A stretch of 64,000 nt of DNA from Didemnitutus sp047777955 (GCF_047777955.1 NZ_CP180536.1:1-64000); one strand, 5' to 3'; shown: positions 33,713 through 43,119, counted from the first letter of the stretch. Numbers and translations: made by a program. The notes: generated from the letters alone by a model not told the origin.

Positions 33713-34855
33713 TTAACGCCGGCGCGGGCCCGCGCCCCGGCTCTGTTGAAATAGTGGCGGCATCGGCTGCTGCTTCGATGCGTCAGCACCGCCCAATGCC
33801 ATTCTGACGCTCAGCGACGGCTCCATCACGCCGATGCGGCCGTATTCGGCCCAGTCGGGCGCGAGCTTGAATGTCCGATTGCGCTTCTGCTCCGGCGGCG
33901 TAGCGGGCTGGAGCACGCCGCGGTTTTCAAGAGCATCCAGGGATTCCCAAACCGTGCGGAACGCCAATCCGGTCTCCGCCATCAGTTCCGGCGCTCCGAA
34001 AGGTTTGCCCTCCTGATCGGCCATGCGATGCAGCGCCTGCGCAATTTTCGTTCCGCTGTCAGTGCTCATGCCTTCCGCACTGAGGAGCTGAACCACCCCG
34101 GCTTCCTGCTGGCCCCAGACCTTGTAGCTGTCCGTGATGGATTGCGCATCGGCCGCCCAATCCTCCACGCGTCCAAGCGACCATCGAAACCACTCACCGG
34201 GTTTCAGTGCCGCCCACGTTTCCGGCGTGCCCGCCTCCATGAGGCTCGCACCCGCGCCGATCGGATTAACTTCCCCCCACCATTCGTTGTGCATGACTCC
34301 GCGACCGAGGATTTGCGGAGTCAACACGTCGGCAGCGTGCGCACCGAAGGCACCGGCGAGCACGCGGCTCGCCACAGTCGCCTCGATGACGGGATGCGTC
34401 AGCGCCTTGCTCTTCAATTCGCCCGACGCCCAGGTTCCGATCCATTTCTCACAAGCTTCCTGCACCTCCGCCGACGGCCGCTCGAATCCGCGATCGAACG
34501 CGGAAAGAATCTTGCCCTGACTGCCGAGCCAATGGGCCCAGACCGTGTTGTCCTGGCCGAACGATTGGCGGAACGCCGCCGCGGCGGTCTGGTGGTCCTT
34601 GGCCGCGGACACCAGGGCCGACGTGCCTAGCGGAGCAAGCCGATCGTCAAACTGTGTCTTGGCGCGCTGCGCCATCGCCTGCGGAAACCAGCGGCGCAAG
34701 GTGTCGATCGCCCCGAAGCCAAGGACCGCGCTAGGGGCTCGCGACATCAGCACGCCGATCTCCTCCCTCAGCCGCTCGTGCTCCCGGGCTGTGCCGGGTG
34801 CGATGTCCGGCATCATTCCATCCTTTAGCCAAGCGGGCAGCTTTTTGGGAGTCAT
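33713..34855 (-). CDS. Hypothetical protein with possible C-terminal winged helix (380 aa)
   Basis: I do not recognise the family. Residues about 270-345 (LHRMADQEGKPFGAPELMAE, then LENRGVLQPA) look like a winged-helix DNA-binding domain. The rest is helical and soluble with a basic C terminus. An AGGTAGGA stretch about 10 nt upstream of the ATG is a fair ribosome binding site. It may regulate the T4SS cluster or bind transferred DNA. Confidence 0.6.
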   Translation of the reverse strand: MTPKKLPAWLKDGMMPDIAPGTAREHERLREEIGVLMSRAPSAVLGFGAIDTLRRWFPQAMAQRAKTQFDDRLAPLGTSALVSAAKDHQTAAAAFRQSFGQDNTVWAHWLGSQGKILSAFDRGFERPSAEVQEACEKWIGTWASGELKSKALTHPVIEATVASRVLAGAFGAHAADVLTPQILGRGVMHNEWWGEVNPIGAGASLMEAGTPETWAALKPGEWFRWSLGRVEDWAADAQSITDSYKVWGQQEAGVVQLLSAEGMSTDSGTKIAQALHRMADQEGKPFGAPELMAETGLAFRTVWESLDALENRGVLQPATPPEQKRNRTFKLAPDWAEYGRIGVMEPSLSVRMALGGADASKQQPMPPLFQQSRGAGPRRR

Positions 34856-34891
34856 GCGGAAGTCCTACCTCCGCACCCGCCGGCATCGCAA

Positions 34892-34928
34892 GCCTTATTG
34901 CATTTACACTAGCCCGATACAATAAGGC
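34892..34928. other. Inverted repeat between the 34909 and 33713 genes
   Basis: GCCTTATTG (34892-34900) and CAATAAGGC (34920-34928) can form a 9-bp stem around a 19-nt loop, overlapping the stop of the 34909 gene. It could be an attenuator, a regulator site or a weak terminator, with no clear T-tract on the minus strand. Confidence 0.4.
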
Positions 34929-35748
34929 CCGCAGCTTCGGCCCGGTTATCGCCGCCCCCGACTTGGGCGCGCATTCTCTCAAGCTCCGCCAAGAGGTCCG
35001 GCGTCAGCTTGGCGCTGATATTCGGGATTTTCGCCCTGAATGCAGCGACTTCCACCGGAACACCCTTCGCACACAGCAACACGAACCGCACGGCACTGGA
35101 AATCCGAGCGATGGTCTCTTGCGGCGCCAGCTCCGCGCGCGTCTTTTGTTGGAGTTCGCGGATGCGGCCGTAACGCGTCGCGTTGTCCCGGCTCACGGCG
35201 ACCGCCAGAACAACGTCCATGTTCTGCTCTGCCGCCACCGGCCTCAGTTCACCGGGAATCACCCGCCGAATCTCGGTGCCGTCCTGGCTGCACAGGATCA
35301 CGCCCCATCCGCGTGGCCACAATTCCTGAGCAACCAGTCCCTCCGGCATTGCAACGTAGCACAGGTTCGTCGGCCAAGGGCGATTCCACTTCGTGTCGCC
35401 CCGGAAATCCCCAACGCTCGTCTTCACCTCGATCACGATAGTGAGAACCCGCGGCATAGCCGCCCGCTCCGCATCCCACACCGCTTGCTTCGCCTGCCAC
35501 GCGGAAACACGCGCATCATAACCTGCCTTCTCGCGCTGCGCGAAGTCCGGGCCACGCGGTGCCCGCCGAAGGAGCTGTAGGCCGACCAGCTCCGTGGTCG
35601 TCGGGGTGCTAACCCCAACGACATCACCGATCCAGCGCTCGGCAACGGCCACCTCCGTCTCGACTGGTTTGAATCCGTTGCCGTCTAGCCATTCGACGGC
35701 CAAGCGTGTGACACTGGCCGTCAGGAACGTTTTGTTCCGATCGAGCAT
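34909..35748 (-). CDS. MmcB-like PD-(D/E)XK nuclease-family protein
   Basis: The protein (279 aa) resembles the MmcB DNA-repair family. It has an early ERWIGDVVGV strand carrying an Asp, then VIEVKTSVGDFRGDTKW, with the E-x-K of a PD-(D/E)XK site and the family's DFR-x-D-x-KW run (about residues 105-125). A C-terminal helical region follows. It is probably a DNA endonuclease or DNA-binding repair factor. It lies 5 bp after the 35754 gene. Confidence 0.65.
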   Translation of the reverse strand: MLDRNKTFLTASVTRLAVEWLDGNGFKPVETEVAVAERWIGDVVGVSTPTTTELVGLQLLRRAPRGPDFAQREKAGYDARVSAWQAKQAVWDAERAAMPRVLTIVIEVKTSVGDFRGDTKWNRPWPTNLCYVAMPEGLVAQELWPRGWGVILCSQDGTEIRRVIPGELRPVAAEQNMDVVLAVAVSRDNATRYGRIRELQQKTRAELAPQETIARISSAVRFVLLCAKGVPVEVAAFRAKIPNISAKLTPDLLAELERMRAQVGGGDNRAEAAGLIVSG

Positions 35749-35753
35749 GCGGC

Positions 35754-36530
35754 TTAGCGCCCCCGACCGCCGAGGCCGTCGTCTGCTCGCCGCGGCTGCG
35801 GGAGCGGCGCCGCCGGAACTTCCACTTTCTGCCGGTCGATCCGGCCCATGAATGAAGGAACGCGGAGACGGAAGAAATGCTCACCGCTCCCGGCAGTCAG
35901 GCTCCGTCCGGCGCCATCCTGGCCGCCGCGATAGTGTTCAAGCAGCCGTTTCACGGCGTCTTTCGATCCGTAGAACCAAAACGCGTGATCCTCGAAGATC
36001 ATCTCGCCCGACTCGCGGGTAATCCTCGCGAAGTCCGCTTTCACGCGATCAAACTTCCCTTGGTCGATCGGGAGCGGATCATAGTTCGTCGGCTTCGCTC
36101 CTTCGGGCCGTGTGTGGCCCGTGATCTTCTCGAAGAGATCCCAGAACGGCGCATCGAAATACCCTTTCGACGACTCCGGCTGGAGGTGCATGCTGTGCGG
36201 GCCCGCAAGGGCGAACTTGAAGCTCGGGTTATCCGGCCGATCCCACACGGTCACTTCGGTGATCTTCGACAGGACGACCCAGTGGTTCGCCATCACCGCC
36301 ACGAGTTCGCCCGCGCGCAATTGCTCCGCCATCCACGTCTCGCGGAATTCGTCCGCAAATGGCTCGCCCAAGGTGATGCTGTCCGCCTCCTTCAACTTGA
36401 TCTCACGAGATCGGTAATCGGGTCGATCGAGATCCACGATGAGCGCGCCGTTCTGGCCTTCGTGGATCGAGACGATCGAAGCGGGTTGGAAATATAGCGC
36501 AGGGGCTGCTTGGATGAGCGGGCTTGGCAT
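35754..36530 (-). CDS. Hypothetical protein (258 aa)
   Basis: I do not recognise this soluble protein. It has a beta-rich N-terminal part, an aromatic centre (GYFDAPFWDLFEKITGHTRP), and a Pro/Arg-rich C terminus that could bind nucleic acid. It is within the minus-strand cluster between the HNH-like and MmcB-like genes. Confidence 0.6.
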   Translation of the reverse strand: MPSPLIQAAPALYFQPASIVSIHEGQNGALIVDLDRPDYRSREIKLKEADSITLGEPFADEFRETWMAEQLRAGELVAVMANHWVVLSKITEVTVWDRPDNPSFKFALAGPHSMHLQPESSKGYFDAPFWDLFEKITGHTRPEGAKPTNYDPLPIDQGKFDRVKADFARITRESGEMIFEDHAFWFYGSKDAVKRLLEHYRGGQDGAGRSLTAGSGEHFFRLRVPSFMGRIDRQKVEVPAAPLPQPRRADDGLGGRGR

Positions 36531-36566
36531 TGGTGTTTGCGTTCAGCGGTTGGTTTTGCGCCGCGG

Positions 36567-37166
36567 TTACGCGGCATTGGTATTCTGCCGTCGGGCAGAG
36601 AAATTCAATCCCTCCGAAACTGTAGCACGCTCGCCGTGGCGACGCGCCGTGGTTCCCTTCCTCACCAGCGCCAAATTCTCGATGAAGCAATGGCGCGTGT
36701 CCCCGTCCTTGAATGCCAGCTCCCACCCCTCTGGCACGGTGCCGCCGGCCTCCAGCCACAATCTTCTGTGCAAGGCATGCCGGTCGCCCGTCGTGCAATG
36801 CCAGTAACTCGTGCGGCCACGCGCGCCCGAAAAGGAGTAGCGAAGGCCACCATAATTCAGTTTCAGCTTCGCGGGCCGCTCATGCAATTTGCACCCGTGA
36901 AACGCGAAAATCTGCTGCATCGCTTGCGCCGTGCGCCCGTAAAGCACAGCAACTCGCGCGCAAGAACCGAGACGTTGATAGTCGGCATACATCTGCGCGA
37001 CGATCGCGGCCGGCAGCCCTTTGTTGCCGTAGCCAAGCTTCCTCACCGACCTCGCAGCCGCCCGGCGAATCGTCTCCGCCGGTGCCAACGGCTCACACGA
37101 AAGCGCGCGCCGCACCTGCTCTGCCGAGAGGCCCATACGCGCCAGCATGAGGGCTCCGGCGTTCAC
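36567..37166 (-). CDS. HNH-like protein with helix-turn-helix
   Basis: The protein (199 aa) has a helix-turn-helix-like run (YQRLGSCARVAVLYGRTAQA, about 68-87) and a C-terminal HNH_3-like module: ALHRRLWLEAGGTVPEGWEL, then FKDGDTRHCFIENLALV, giving the spaced His, Asp and Asn of that family. HNH_3 proteins are often mobile nucleases. Whether it cuts DNA here is unknown. Encoded directly after the 37823 gene with a 3-bp gap. Confidence 0.65.
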   Translation of the reverse strand: MNAGALMLARMGLSAEQVRRALSCEPLAPAETIRRAAARSVRKLGYGNKGLPAAIVAQMYADYQRLGSCARVAVLYGRTAQAMQQIFAFHGCKLHERPAKLKLNYGGLRYSFSGARGRTSYWHCTTGDRHALHRRLWLEAGGTVPEGWELAFKDGDTRHCFIENLALVRKGTTARRHGERATVSEGLNFSARRQNTNAA

Positions 37167-37169
37167 GGC

Positions 37170-37823
37170 TCACGAGAAAAAGAACTTTCTGAGGAGCAGC
37201 GCGACAATGCCGCCCGCTGTCATCGCTGCCGCGACAATGCCGGCCAGCTCCCAGATCGCACGTTGGCTCCGCGTGTCCAGAACCTGCGTCGCGCGATACA
37301 TCGCGTTGAGGAGCGTCGGCACCTCGCGATTGTATTTCTCCATCATCACGGCGAAGTCTGCCATGCGCTGGAGCATCACGTCGGCGCGCGCGCCGGCGTC
37401 GGCCGAAGCCATCTGCAATTTCGTCGCGGTCTCGATCGCACCGCGCAGCTCGTCGATCGTGAACTGGCTCAGGTCCTGGCTCGACCGGAGAATACGCACG
37501 ATTTGAGAGAGAACGAGTTGGCCGCGGGTGTCGTAGAGAGCCAGCACGTCGGCCATCAGCCAGATCGGGTCACTCTCCGTCACCTGGCGTTCCTTCCAGA
37601 GCTTCCGCAGGTTCTCCATCGAGGGCATCTGCGGGAACATTTTCTCGTAGAACTGGAACGCCTCCTCGACCTTGCGGCGGAACTCCGCTTCGAGCGCGGC
37701 CCGTTGCTCCATGCTGAGCGGCGCGGCCGGCGCCCCATCCTGGGCGGCGCCGGTCGCGGCCTCACGAACCAGGTCCGTGAGCATCGAACCACCGCTTCCT
37801 GTCTTGCCGCCGGCTGCGCTCAT
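37170..37823 (-). CDS. Tail-anchored membrane protein (217 aa)
   Basis: It is a soluble helical protein ending in one membrane helix (ELAGIVAAAMTAGGIVALLL) plus a short basic tail, so the body faces the cytoplasm. The ATG at 37823 overlaps the stop of the ParA-like gene (ATGA), so the two are probably made in fixed ratio and may work together, for example anchoring the ATPase. No family recognised. Confidence 0.65.
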   Translation of the reverse strand: MSAAGGKTGSGGSMLTDLVREAATGAAQDGAPAAPLSMEQRAALEAEFRRKVEEAFQFYEKMFPQMPSMENLRKLWKERQVTESDPIWLMADVLALYDTRGQLVLSQIVRILRSSQDLSQFTIDELRGAIETATKLQMASADAGARADVMLQRMADFAVMMEKYNREVPTLLNAMYRATQVLDTRSQRAIWELAGIVAAAMTAGGIVALLLRKFFFS

Positions 37824-38704
37824 CGGACACCTCGCGCAGTGAGGAAAGCGTTCAGTTCGTTCGGCGGGAGCACGACACGCGCCGCCGCATCGAACTGTTC
37901 CAGCATCCGCGCCCAAGCGGAAATCGCCCGGTTGCGAGTGAACGAGTCCGCCGGGCACGCCCGGTCCTCGGCGATCGACCGGATCGAGTAGAGCTGACCG
38001 GTCGCTTGCCCATCGGCCAGTTTGAAGATGTCGAGCGAAAGGCCCTCCAGGGAGATTTCCGCGCCGCCGAACTCCTCGATCACTTTCTTGCGGAGGTCAT
38101 CCGCAGCGGCCGTGTCCCACGGAACGCGGAACGACTTCTTGCAGTTGCGAACCACGAGGTAATCGGCGCGATCGCCGACCTCGGAAACGAGCTTACGCGC
38201 CTGCTCCACGGAAACGCCCATCTCGTCCATCATCAGGATATACGTGACGCGGAAGCCGTATTCCTCCGTGAGTTCGTAGAGGCGCACGTCGCGTGCCCAC
38301 CTGAGCATCGTGTCCGCAAACTGATTGGCGACACCATCGACCAAGGAAACCCGCGCCGTCGGATCGACGGCGAACGCACGCACCACGTTGTCGATTAGCG
38401 GCATCCCTTCGGCGCCGGCGAAGTCAACTGACTCCACCCGGTGGGGCGCGGCGAGCGGATGCGTTCCTTCGGCGCCGAAAATCCTGGTCAGCGTCCGATG
38501 CTTCGTATCGGGGTCGGTGACGCTGAGGGAGAGCGTCTGCGCGCGCAGCAGATACCACTCGATCAGTTGCGTCATCGTGAAGCTCTTGCCGGTGGCGCCT
38601 TTGTCGCCAGCAGCGACGATCAGACGGCAGTCGGCTTCGCTTTGCGGACCGACCGCGGTGGCGTTGGCCGCCGGGGTCTTGGTGGTGGATTTCGAGGATG
38701 CCAT
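37820..38704 (-). CDS. ParA/TraL(StbB)-like P-loop ATPase
   Basis: The protein (294 aa) has a deviant Walker A, AGDKGATGKSFT (about 32-43), with the Lys near the start of the loop as in ParA/MinD proteins, then VSLVDGVANQFADTMLRWA, resembling TraL/StbB plasmid proteins where an Asp-Gly/Leu-Gly follows the second strand. Plasmid StbB-type proteins link segregation with conjugation. It is encoded between the TraK-like and tail-anchored protein genes. Confidence 0.7.
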   Translation of the reverse strand: MASSKSTTKTPAANATAVGPQSEADCRLIVAAGDKGATGKSFTMTQLIEWYLLRAQTLSLSVTDPDTKHRTLTRIFGAEGTHPLAAPHRVESVDFAGAEGMPLIDNVVRAFAVDPTARVSLVDGVANQFADTMLRWARDVRLYELTEEYGFRVTYILMMDEMGVSVEQARKLVSEVGDRADYLVVRNCKKSFRVPWDTAAADDLRKKVIEEFGGAEISLEGLSLDIFKLADGQATGQLYSIRSIAEDRACPADSFTRNRAISAWARMLEQFDAAARVVLPPNELNAFLTARGVR

Positions 38705-38733
38705 AAAGATATGTAGCAGGTTGAAGGTTGAAA

Positions 38734-39186
38734 CTACTCACTCGGTGCCGCCGCGCGCAACCGGCGCTCTTCGAGCGCCGCAACGGAGGGCGCCCCAAGG
38801 CCCGCCTTTCGACGCTCGGCAGCCGAACCGCCGCGCGTGCTCGGCGCCGTAGTCTTCCCGGGCGCCGGCTTCGCCGAAGCGTGCGGCCCGACGAGGAACC
38901 GGCTCGGGTCGCTCGCACGACGGCCACGCGTCGATGGCAACCCGGCCGAAACGATGAACTGCTTCGCGGCGCGCTGGAACCCGCTGTAAGTCGTGCGCAG
39001 GCCCGCGGCACGAAAAGCGTCCCATATTTCGCGGACGGTTCGCCCGTCCTTCAGCAACGCGGTGACTTCTTCCTTCTCCTGCATCAGGACATCGAGGACG
39101 CGCGGCGTCCTGGGGGTATCGCGAAGGGCAGCAAACTCCGCGTGCAGCCGCTTGGGATCGTAGGCCAGGGGAAGATTGTCCGGCAT
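38734..39186 (-). CDS. TraK-like conjugal DNA-binding protein
   Basis: The protein (150 aa) has ALLKDGRTVREIWDAFRAAG and TYSGFQRAAKQFI at about 42-75, the helix-turn-helix-like pattern shared with small TraK/MobC-type plasmid proteins, followed by a basic, disordered tail. The ATG at 39186 is used; upstream in-frame codons would cross the divergent promoter region. It is the first gene of the long minus-strand cluster. It may bind oriT or its own promoter. Confidence 0.6.
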   Translation of the reverse strand: MPDNLPLAYDPKRLHAEFAALRDTPRTPRVLDVLMQEKEEVTALLKDGRTVREIWDAFRAAGLRTTYSGFQRAAKQFIVSAGLPSTRGRRASDPSRFLVGPHASAKPAPGKTTAPSTRGGSAAERRKAGLGAPSVAALEERRLRAAAPSE

Positions 39187-39218
39187 TTTTGTCACAGACC
39201 CCTTTTTTCGTGCTTTCC

Positions 39219-39230
39219 GAGACTTGTCAA
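39219..39230. promoter_or_regulatory. Palindrome-like site GAGACTTGTCAA in a divergent gap
   Basis: It lies between the minus-strand 39186 start and the plus-strand 39249 start and matches the TAGACWWGTCTA sites at 21500 and 28413. The minus strand has TTGACA at 39230-39225, a possible -35 for the long cluster. A plus-strand TACGAT at 39234-39239 lies 9 bp before the GTG at 39249. One regulator could control both directions. Confidence 0.45.
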
Positions 39231-39248
39231 CTATACGATAAAGCCCGC

Positions 39249-39626
39249 GTGAAGAATCTGCCGGCCCATATCCCGCCGCGCTTGCGGGGCTACGTCTCAT
39301 TCTACGAGGCCCATCCTGCCCTCGCCTTACCCCACCGCAACCCCTACACGGGGCACACCCTCAGATCGTTCACCGTCGAGTGTGATTGTGGACGGAAAGC
39401 CAGCGCGGACGACGTTCATGGCGTCATCAACGATTACCCCATGCTTACGGAAGTGCGATACGTCACCGGCTGCCCCGCATGCCATCGCCTCATCTACAAT
39501 TCCGCTCGGCTTCGCACGGATGGCGCAATGGTTCTGCTCAAGGACGGTGAGTGGGTTTGCTGCTGGCCCAACTCGATCGCGCACCGATTTGGCGCACTGC
39601 TTCGCCGCATCGGCCTCCTTCCCTGA
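39249..39626 (+). CDS. Small CxxC protein (125 aa)
   Basis: The protein has CDCGRKA (about 49-55) and GCPACHR, two Cys pairs likely binding zinc. The GTG at 39249 is preferred over an in-frame ATG-like codon 60 bp upstream because the latter lies across the divergent promoter gap. It precedes the coupling-protein gene by 45 bp. Role unknown. Confidence 0.6.
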   Translation: MKNLPAHIPPRLRGYVSFYEAHPALALPHRNPYTGHTLRSFTVECDCGRKASADDVHGVINDYPMLTEVRYVTGCPACHRLIYNSARLRTDGAMVLLKDGEWVCCWPNSIAHRFGALLRRIGLLP

Positions 39627-39671
39627 TCGCCAGTTAGGCCAGCCCCCACCAAATTTCCAACGCCCCCCATC

Positions 39672-42239
39672 ATGACACGCCTACAGTATTGCGGCTACCT
39701 TGTGCGACGAATCGCCGAAGCTTTCCTGATCTTCGGCGCAGCCCTCTACGCCGTCCACTGGCTCCAGCTTAACGGTTGGGTTCAGCCAACGCAGCATCGG
39801 TGGCTGTTTCGCGCGACCAACGCCGTTCTCGGTCTCTTCCACTATCACTACGCGAGCCCCCCAGGCTGGATGCTCGCGATCCAGTGGTGGACCTGGCCCG
39901 CCTGCTTCGGATTTCTCACACACATTTGCCTCGGGCCAAAGCAGCAGCGTCCCATCTTCCTCCGCGTGCCCGGTAAAACGTGGCAATATGGGCACACGGC
40001 TGCTGATCGGAATGCCGCTGCCCGCGGCGGCCTCATCACGGGCGCCACCGGCTCAGGTAAGAGCCAAATCTGTTTCAATCCGCTCTTCCACAGTGTGACC
40101 ATCAACGAGTGCGGCCGGGAGCGGCCGGCGTGGCGCTCCTCCCGGTCGCGCCCGCTTTTGGAGAGCGCACGCAAGCGCTTCCGCAAGGCCAACGATGCCG
40201 ACCGCAAGAGCATCGCCAAACTCGCCGACGAACACGAACGCGCGACGGAGGCCGCGAACGCAGCCCTCGACAAACTCGTCGCCGAACTGTTCACCCGCAT
40301 TCTTGAATGGCAGGCCATCCATCCCGGCAAGCCGTTCACCCCGCAGATCGCGGGCGCGCTCACCGACGAGCTGAACCGCTTCGTCGGCTTCGGCGAACGC
40401 CCGCCCGATCTCAAGCCTCACCAGCAGACTGAATGGATGAAACGCTCCGCGGCGCGCAAGCGTGGCGAACTCCTCACGATCGACCGCGCTACCATCGTCT
40501 CGCTCTTCGATCGTCTCGCGACACTGCAACGCTTGGAGGCGCCAGCGCCACTCGAACGCAAGTCCGACTTCGACGTGCTCTATGAGACCTACCGCGATCG
40601 TGCGGCCGACGCCCAGGAGATTGACGAGAAGATGGCTTCGCTCAATGCGCGCATCGCCATCCGTCGCCTCGAATTCCAAAAGTTCGCTGACCCGCTCAAG
40701 CCGCTTCGCTTCCAGGTCGCACCGTGGGGCGGCCTGGTCGCCGACGAAAAGGGCAACCAGTGGCAGGTCGTCTCCCAGCTCTTCTCGCACTACAATCGCG
40801 ACGAGGACCTGATGTTGATTCAGACGCGGCCCAACGACGCGCCGCCCGGCTGGACGCCGCCGGCGCGCTTCAACTTGCTCAGCTTCGATGATCTTCCGGC
40901 CGACACCTACGCGAAGCTGATCGTTGACACCGGCCTCGCGATCGAGGGCAGCGACAAGCCCGACGAGTTCTTCGTCCCGCAGGCCCGCGACAAAATCGGT
41001 TGGGGCATCAAGCTCATGCGCGCCGTCCGTGCCGCGCAAATGGACATCGGCGAACAACCGGAGAAGCTGGTCTATCCGGCGATCGACAAGATTCTGGAAA
41101 TCCTGACGACGCTGAACAACTACAACGCCTTCCTGATGGAGGTCGGTTGTGCGCCGCACACGCGCAAGGTCACGCGCACGCGCACGGTGTTCAAGAAGGG
41201 CGCGAATGGTGAAGACGAGGAGGAGAAGATTGACGAGGAAGTAGAGGAGACGGTCCCGGCCCGCCTCAACACGCCGGCGTTGCGCGAAGCGCGCTCCCGC
41301 TTGGAGAACGATTATTGGTCGCAGCCCGACGAGCAGCGCGGCGGCGTCGCGAGCACGATCTACAATTTTCTCGTGCCGTTCACTGAGCCCGATGTCGCAG
41401 CCGTGTTCTGCCGAGACAACACCTTCGACCTTCGCGCCGTCTATGATGGCAAGGTTGTCTCCGTCGCGCTTCCGCAGAAATTCGCTGTGCAGCGCCGCTA
41501 CGCCGTCGCGATCCTCAAGACGATCACCTACCAGCTCGTGCAGAATCGGTTCGACCTCATCGCCGACAAGGCGGCGTGGAAATACCGCAACTTCATCTGG
41601 ATTCCGCAGGACGAAATGCAGCGCTACGCGATCGAGGCCGACACTCAGGTCGATACGATTCGCGAGGCGCAAGGCACCACCTACGGCGGCGCGCAAACGC
41701 AGGACGCCATGTGGAAGGCGCTCGGCGGCCGTGAAAAGGCCACGCCGATGATCGCGAACTTGCGCAATCGCTGGATCTGCACGGCCGCAACCGAAACCTG
41801 CGCGGAAGAGAGCGCCAAGCTGATCGGCAAATACACCGCACCGAAGCACTCGCATTCGCGCGGCGCCGGCGGCGGCTCGTCCTCCATCTCCTACGAGGAC
41901 CGCTTCTTCATCAAGCCGCACCAACTCATGGCGCTCCCTCCTTTCTGGGTCGTCTTCGCGCCTGCCGAAGGCTGGTGGCTCTACAAGAAGATGATCGTCA
42001 TGCCGGTCACGCCGGACGGCAAGACGCCGCGCTGGTGGTTCGGCGATCTCAATCCGATCGTCTGGCTCGCGGCGTGCGTGGGGCTGCGCAAGTGGTCGTC
42101 AGTAATCTGGCCCTGGCAGGCAAAGGCGCCGATCCGGGCGACGATCCGCTACCTGCTCGGCTTCGACGGCACGTTCATCGTCGTGGAGAGGCTTTCCCGC
42201 TGGAAAGCGCGTCGGATGTCGAACCGCAAGGTCAACTGA
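39672..42239 (+). CDS. Type IV coupling protein (VirD4/TraG/TraD family)
   Basis: The 855-residue protein delivers the relaxase-DNA complex to the T4SS. Two N-terminal membrane segments (about 10-30 and 65-90) are followed by Walker A GATGSGKSQI (about 124-133). A large insertion at about 145-540 separates it from the C-terminal half, where Walker B reads FIWIPQDEMQ (about 640) followed by TYGGAQTQDAMWKAL and NRWICTAATE, typical of the family. The long charged, coiled insertion makes it larger than common VirD4 proteins. Confidence 0.85.
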   Translation: MTRLQYCGYLVRRIAEAFLIFGAALYAVHWLQLNGWVQPTQHRWLFRATNAVLGLFHYHYASPPGWMLAIQWWTWPACFGFLTHICLGPKQQRPIFLRVPGKTWQYGHTAADRNAAARGGLITGATGSGKSQICFNPLFHSVTINECGRERPAWRSSRSRPLLESARKRFRKANDADRKSIAKLADEHERATEAANAALDKLVAELFTRILEWQAIHPGKPFTPQIAGALTDELNRFVGFGERPPDLKPHQQTEWMKRSAARKRGELLTIDRATIVSLFDRLATLQRLEAPAPLERKSDFDVLYETYRDRAADAQEIDEKMASLNARIAIRRLEFQKFADPLKPLRFQVAPWGGLVADEKGNQWQVVSQLFSHYNRDEDLMLIQTRPNDAPPGWTPPARFNLLSFDDLPADTYAKLIVDTGLAIEGSDKPDEFFVPQARDKIGWGIKLMRAVRAAQMDIGEQPEKLVYPAIDKILEILTTLNNYNAFLMEVGCAPHTRKVTRTRTVFKKGANGEDEEEKIDEEVEETVPARLNTPALREARSRLENDYWSQPDEQRGGVASTIYNFLVPFTEPDVAAVFCRDNTFDLRAVYDGKVVSVALPQKFAVQRRYAVAILKTITYQLVQNRFDLIADKAAWKYRNFIWIPQDEMQRYAIEADTQVDTIREAQGTTYGGAQTQDAMWKALGGREKATPMIANLRNRWICTAATETCAEESAKLIGKYTAPKHSHSRGAGGGSSSISYEDRFFIKPHQLMALPPFWVVFAPAEGWWLYKKMIVMPVTPDGKTPRWWFGDLNPIVWLAACVGLRKWSSVIWPWQAKAPIRATIRYLLGFDGTFIVVERLSRWKARRMSNRKVN

Positions 42240-42241
42240 TC

Positions 42242-42333
42242 GCGCTTAATTAAGGAATTAAGCGCAACTATCCTCTGCCGGCCAGACGATGTAGAATAGA
42301 GGGCACGTCACCCGTCGTTGTGCGTGCCCTCTA
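42242..42333. other. Two hairpins after the coupling-protein gene
   Basis: GCGCTTAATT-AAGG-AATTAAGCGC (42242-42265) is a perfect 10-bp stem 2 bp after the stop, and TAGAGGGCACG/CGTGCCCTCTA (42297-42307/42323-42333) is an 11-bp stem. Neither has a good T-tract. They may end or process the coupling-protein transcript. The 42240-42408 gap holds nothing else I can support. Confidence 0.5.
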
Positions 42334-42408
42334 AACAGCCCCCATCCTGGGTTGCTATAATAAGTTCCATTCGCCCGACCAACCGCGCTCCTGCCACACT
42401 TCGTCACT

Positions 42409-43119
42409 ATGGTTGCCCCCAACAAAACTGAAAAGAAAACGATTATCTTCATCGCCGGCGGCAACGGAGCTGGGAAATCAACCCTGGCTCGCGCGCTCAC
42501 TGCCTTCTATTCTGACCTAGGGGTTCAGTGCGCGCTTTACGATGCAGACGACTATTCGCCTTCACTGCTGCGCTTTTATCCGTCGGCACAGCGCGTCAGC
42601 GCAACCACAGGTGGCCTTGCTGCGATCTGGAATCACGCAACGCCCGTCGCCATTGTCGATCTCGGGGCAAACTTCATCCACTCCTTGCGCGATTTCGACA
42701 CCCAGACCGGCCTCATCACTCGCTCATCTGCACACCGCATCGTAATCTGCTACGCGCTTGCCCCCAATGTCGCAAGCGTCGCCCTGCTGAAGCTCCTTAC
42801 CGATCACGTCGGCCGTCGCGCCACCTACGTTATCGCTCGCTGCGATTCTATGCCTGGAACGTGGGATTTTTGGGACGCGAGTAAGACCCGCCAGCTAGCA
42901 CTGAACAAACTGCGAGGTGAGGAGATTCATATTCCCGCACTCGATGCCGATGCATACTCCCGCCTGGATCGGTTCGGCGTGTCTTGGCCAAACTCGGTTT
43001 CAGACGATCGCATCGGGCTTGGCTGCGCGTGCTTGGTTCTCGGCTGGCATCAAAGAGTATTTTCTGAGTTCACCAAATCCCGCCTACTCTCAGTAGCCGG
43101 GCCTCGTTCAAGCACATGA
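42409..43119 (+). CDS. P-loop NTPase (plasmid StbB/TraL- or zeta-like)
   Basis: The protein (236 aa) opens with IIFIAGGNGAGKSTLARALT, a Walker A of the GxxGxGKST type, then YDADDYSP and VAIVDLGANFIHSLRDFD, resembling TraL/StbB plasmid ATPases; zeta-type kinases are an alternative. Its stop overlaps the start of the next gene (ATGA). Base composition looks less GC-skewed than that of neighbours, so separate acquisition is possible. Confidence 0.6.
   Translation: MVAPNKTEKKTIIFIAGGNGAGKSTLARALTAFYSDLGVQCALYDADDYSPSLLRFYPSAQRVSATTGGLAAIWNHATPVAIVDLGANFIHSLRDFDTQTGLITRSSAHRIVICYALAPNVASVALLKLLTDHVGRRATYVIARCDSMPGTWDFWDASKTRQLALNKLRGEEIHIPALDADAYSRLDRFGVSWPNSVSDDRIGLGCACLVLGWHQRVFSEFTKSRLLSVAGPRSST

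Noticed and set aside
40053..41924. A 623-codon minus-strand open frame across the coupling-protein gene
   Set aside because: It is opposite a recognised VirD4/TraG gene. Its product is rich in Arg, Val and Gly without motif or start signal, as expected from the antisense of a GC-rich gene.
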